From: Clostridia bacterium
Lineage (GTDB): Bacteria > Bacillota > Clostridia > Lachnospirales > Anaerotignaceae
Length of the DNA: 7,831 nucleotides
Assembly: GCA_900757025.1 (NCBI GenBank)
Contig: CAAEMG010000127.1
Span: 1-7,831 of the forward strand
Direction: 5' to 3'
The translations under genes and the position numbers were made by a program. The notes beneath the pieces were generated by a model. That model was not told the DNA's origin and made no database searches. It was given only the letters and a program-made list of their open reading frames with translations. The number at the start of each line of letters is the position of its first letter. The stretch's first letter is position 1. This document shows positions 6,164-7,831 of the stretch, one piece after another.

Positions 6164-6529
6164 ATGAGAAAAGTAAACACAAGAATGATACGTATAAATG
6201 ATGAAATTCAGCGTGAGGCTGCAAACATTATACGTTCTGAAGTTAAAGACCCAAGAATAGTAAGTCTTACAAGCGTAGTTAAGGCAGAGGCAACAAGCGA
6301 CCTTAAATATTGTAAAATTTACGTTTCGGTATTGGGCGATGAAGAGGAAAAAGCAGAGGTAATGAAGGGCCTTAAAAATGCCGCAGGCTTTATAAGACAT
6401 CTTCTTGCCGAAAGAATAAACCTCAGAAATACTCCGGAAATCACATTTAAACTTGATGATTCTTTGGAGTATGCAATAAAAATGAACAAACTTATAGATG
6501 AAATTTCAAAAGGAAGCAGTGAAGAATAA
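6164..6529 (+). CDS. rbfA: Ribosome-binding factor A
   Basis: RbfA is a small KH-type protein that binds the 30S subunit and is needed for late maturation of the 16S rRNA 5' end. The 121-residue product shows the family pattern: INDEIQREAANIIRSEVKDP (11-30), LTSVVKAEATSDLKYCKIYV, GLKNAAGFIRHLLAERINLR (69-88) and PEITFKLDDSLEYAIKMN. The ATG at 6164 comes 7 nt after the infB stop, and its probable ribosome binding site, GAGGT (6150-6154), overlaps the last infB codons. In Bacillus ylxP lies between infB and rbfA; here there is no room for it. The stop codon shares a base with the nrnA start. Confidence 0.96.
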   Translation: MRKVNTRMIRINDEIQREAANIIRSEVKDPRIVSLTSVVKAEATSDLKYCKIYVSVLGDEEEKAEVMKGLKNAAGFIRHLLAERINLRNTPEITFKLDDSLEYAIKMNKLIDEISKGSSEE

Positions 6530-7482
6530 TGGCAGGCTTTGATGAAATAAGAAGTGTAATAGAGTCTTGCAGCCGTATAGTTATTTCTGCCCACACAAGC
6601 CCTGACGGTGACGCCGTTGGGTCTTGTTGTGGCCTTGCCATGGCTTTAAATGAGCTTGGCAAAGAAGTTGCCGTTGTTCTTGAGGAATATTCCGAAAGTT
6701 TTAATATAATACCTACAGGAGGACTTATGCACACAAGCCTTCCCGAAAACTTTAATCCGGAACTTTTTATTGCTCTTGACTGCGGAGATTTGGAAAGACT
6801 TGGGGAAAACGCCCAGCTTTTTAATTCGGTTAAAACTACAATAAACATTGACCACCATATGAGCAATACAAATTTTGCAAAATATAACTATGCCGATGAA
6901 TATGCTTCTTCCGCAAGTGAACTTGTTTTCAGACTTCTTTACGGCTATGCACCTTTTAATGAGGATATAGCTGCGGCTCTTTATACGGGAATACTTTATG
7001 ATACAGGCGGTTTCAGACATTCTTCAACAAGCCCTGCAACAATGATTGCGGCGGCTGAGCTTATGGAATATGATTTCGATTTCAGCGGAATTTATAATAA
7101 AATATTTTCAACAAGAAAGCTGAAAGAGGCAAAAGGCTTGGGAATTGCCCTCGACAGACTTCAGACAGCCTTTGACGGAAAAGCCGTTTATACATGGATA
7201 ACACTTGAGGATATGGAAAAAATAGGCGTTGTAAGCGATGACCTTCATGCCGTAACAGGCTTTATAAAAGGTATTGAAGGCTGCGAAGTTTCAATGTTTA
7301 TATATGAAAAACAGCCTGGAACATTTAAAGTGAGTATGAGAAGCGAGGACAGCGTTGATGTTTGTGCCGTATGCTCGGCTTTTGGCGGCGGCGGACATAA
7401 AAAAGCATCAGGCTGCACTCTTGAAGGAAAGCCGCAGGAAATTGCGGAAAAAATACTGCAGGAAGTTTCAAAACAGCTTTAA
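6529..7482 (+). CDS. nrnA: DHH/DHHA1 phosphoesterase NrnA (nanoRNase / pAp phosphatase)
   Basis: NrnA-type enzymes degrade very short RNAs (2-5 nt) and dephosphorylate pAp to AMP, replacing Orn and CysQ in many Firmicutes. The 317-residue protein has the DHH domain metal-binding motifs: HTSPDGDAVG (22-31, with His22, Asp26, Asp28), ALDCGD (82-87, Asp84), DHH (108-110) and YTGILYDTGG (152-161, Asp158). The C-terminal DHHA1 domain carries GGGGHKKASG (286-295). All expected catalytic residues are present. The ATG overlaps the rbfA stop in a TAATG junction, so translation is probably coupled; AAAGGAAG lies about 13 nt upstream. Position between rbfA and truB is common in Clostridia. Related DHH proteins hydrolyse cyclic dinucleotide products, so substrate preference cannot be fixed from sequence. 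Confidence 0.93.
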   Translation: MAGFDEIRSVIESCSRIVISAHTSPDGDAVGSCCGLAMALNELGKEVAVVLEEYSESFNIIPTGGLMHTSLPENFNPELFIALDCGDLERLGENAQLFNSVKTTINIDHHMSNTNFAKYNYADEYASSASELVFRLLYGYAPFNEDIAAALYTGILYDTGGFRHSSTSPATMIAAAELMEYDFDFSGIYNKIFSTRKLKEAKGLGIALDRLQTAFDGKAVYTWITLEDMEKIGVVSDDLHAVTGFIKGIEGCEVSMFIYEKQPGTFKVSMRSEDSVDVCAVCSAFGGGGHKKASGCTLEGKPQEIAEKILQEVSKQL

Positions 7483-7487
7483 TTATT

Positions 7488-7494
7488 GGGAGGG
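7488..7494 (+). promoter_or_regulatory. Ribosome binding site fixing the truB TTG start
   Basis: GGGAGGG lies in the 18 nt gap after nrnA and ends 6 nt before TTG at 7501, identifying a TTG start for truB. Confidence 0.8.
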
Positions 7495-7500
7495 AAAACT

Positions 7501-7831
7501 TTGGACGGAATAATAAATATTTATAAAGAAAAAGGCTTTACCTCCCATGATGTTGTAGCCGTTGTACGCAGAACAATAGGGCAGAAAAAAGTTGGACACA
7601 CGGGAACTCTTGACCCTGATGCAACGGGGGTTTTGCCTGTATGTGTCGGCAAAGCCACAAAACTTGCAGACTATATTATGGCGTCTGAAAAAACATATAT
7701 AGCAGAGGTTACATTGGGGGCTTTTACGGATACTCAGGATTCGAGCGGAAATATACTTGAAAGGCATGAGGTTGACTTTGACGAGGAAAAAATACGTACT
7801 GCCGTAAACAGCTTTATAGGCAATTTACAGC
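7501..7831 (+). CDS. truB: tRNA pseudouridine(55) synthase TruB, 3' end outside the window
   Basis: TruB converts U55 of the tRNA T-loop to pseudouridine and acts as a tRNA folding chaperone. The window holds 110 codons plus one base, about one third of the expected gene, with no in-frame stop. Seen are the N-terminal DGIINIYKEKGFTSHDVV (2-19) and the catalytic motif GHTGTLDPDATGVLPVCVGK (32-51), with Asp38 as the presumed catalytic residue. Further on are KTYIAEVTLG (84-93), with the conserved Tyr86, and the segment TDTQDSSG (96-103). The start is TTG at 7501, placed by the ribosome binding site 6 nt upstream and by agreement with the family N-terminus. It follows nrnA by 18 nt and is probably in the same transcript. 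Confidence 0.95.
   Translation, partial: MDGIINIYKEKGFTSHDVVAVVRRTIGQKKVGHTGTLDPDATGVLPVCVGKATKLADYIMASEKTYIAEVTLGAFTDTQDSSGNILERHEVDFDEEKIRTAVNSFIGNLQ

Overview
The window is core chromosome of a low-GC Gram-positive bacterium, most likely a member of the Clostridia (Bacillota). The gene order rimP-nusA-rnpM(ylxR)-ylxQ-infB-rbfA-nrnA-truB is the Firmicutes nusA-infB translation operon in its clostridial form: the DHH phosphoesterase nrnA sits between rbfA and truB, and ylxP is absent. AT-rich intergenic DNA, strong GGAGG-type ribosome binding sites, several TTG/GTG starts and a short NusA without C-terminal acidic repeats agree with this. I cannot assign genus or species; the PurA resembles sequences I recall from Lachnospiraceae-like organisms.

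Layout. All genes are on the + strand. Positions 1-249 are non-coding: a strong intrinsic terminator (32-78) closes an operon upstream of the window, followed by AT-rich DNA and a sigma-A-type promoter (165-193) with a 5'-terminal hairpin (198-220) for purA (250-1524). PurA, adenylosuccinate synthetase, commits IMP to AMP synthesis and here belongs to a divergent sequence class. The 137 bp gap between purA and rimP holds a near-consensus promoter (1533-1561) followed only about 30 bp later by an intrinsic terminator (1591-1620).

From 1662 to the window end the genes are packed with gaps of 19 bp or less, or overlaps: rimP (30S maturation), nusA (transcription elongation/termination), rnpM (RNase P modulator family), ylxQ (L7Ae-type RNA-binding protein), infB (IF2), rbfA (30S maturation), nrnA (nanoRNase/pAp phosphatase) and the first 110 codons of truB (tRNA Psi55 synthase). 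They link transcription, ribosome assembly, translation initiation and RNA processing or turnover. No internal terminator was seen after 1620, so one polycistronic transcript is likely.

This is essentially a housekeeping region; I see no mobile element, CRISPR array, RNA gene or unknown gene cassette. The two points most worth a second look are the promoter-then-terminator leader ahead of rimP-nusA, which fits NusA autoregulation by attenuation without an antiterminator, and the PurA with substitutions at several substrate-binding positions and in both classic family signatures.
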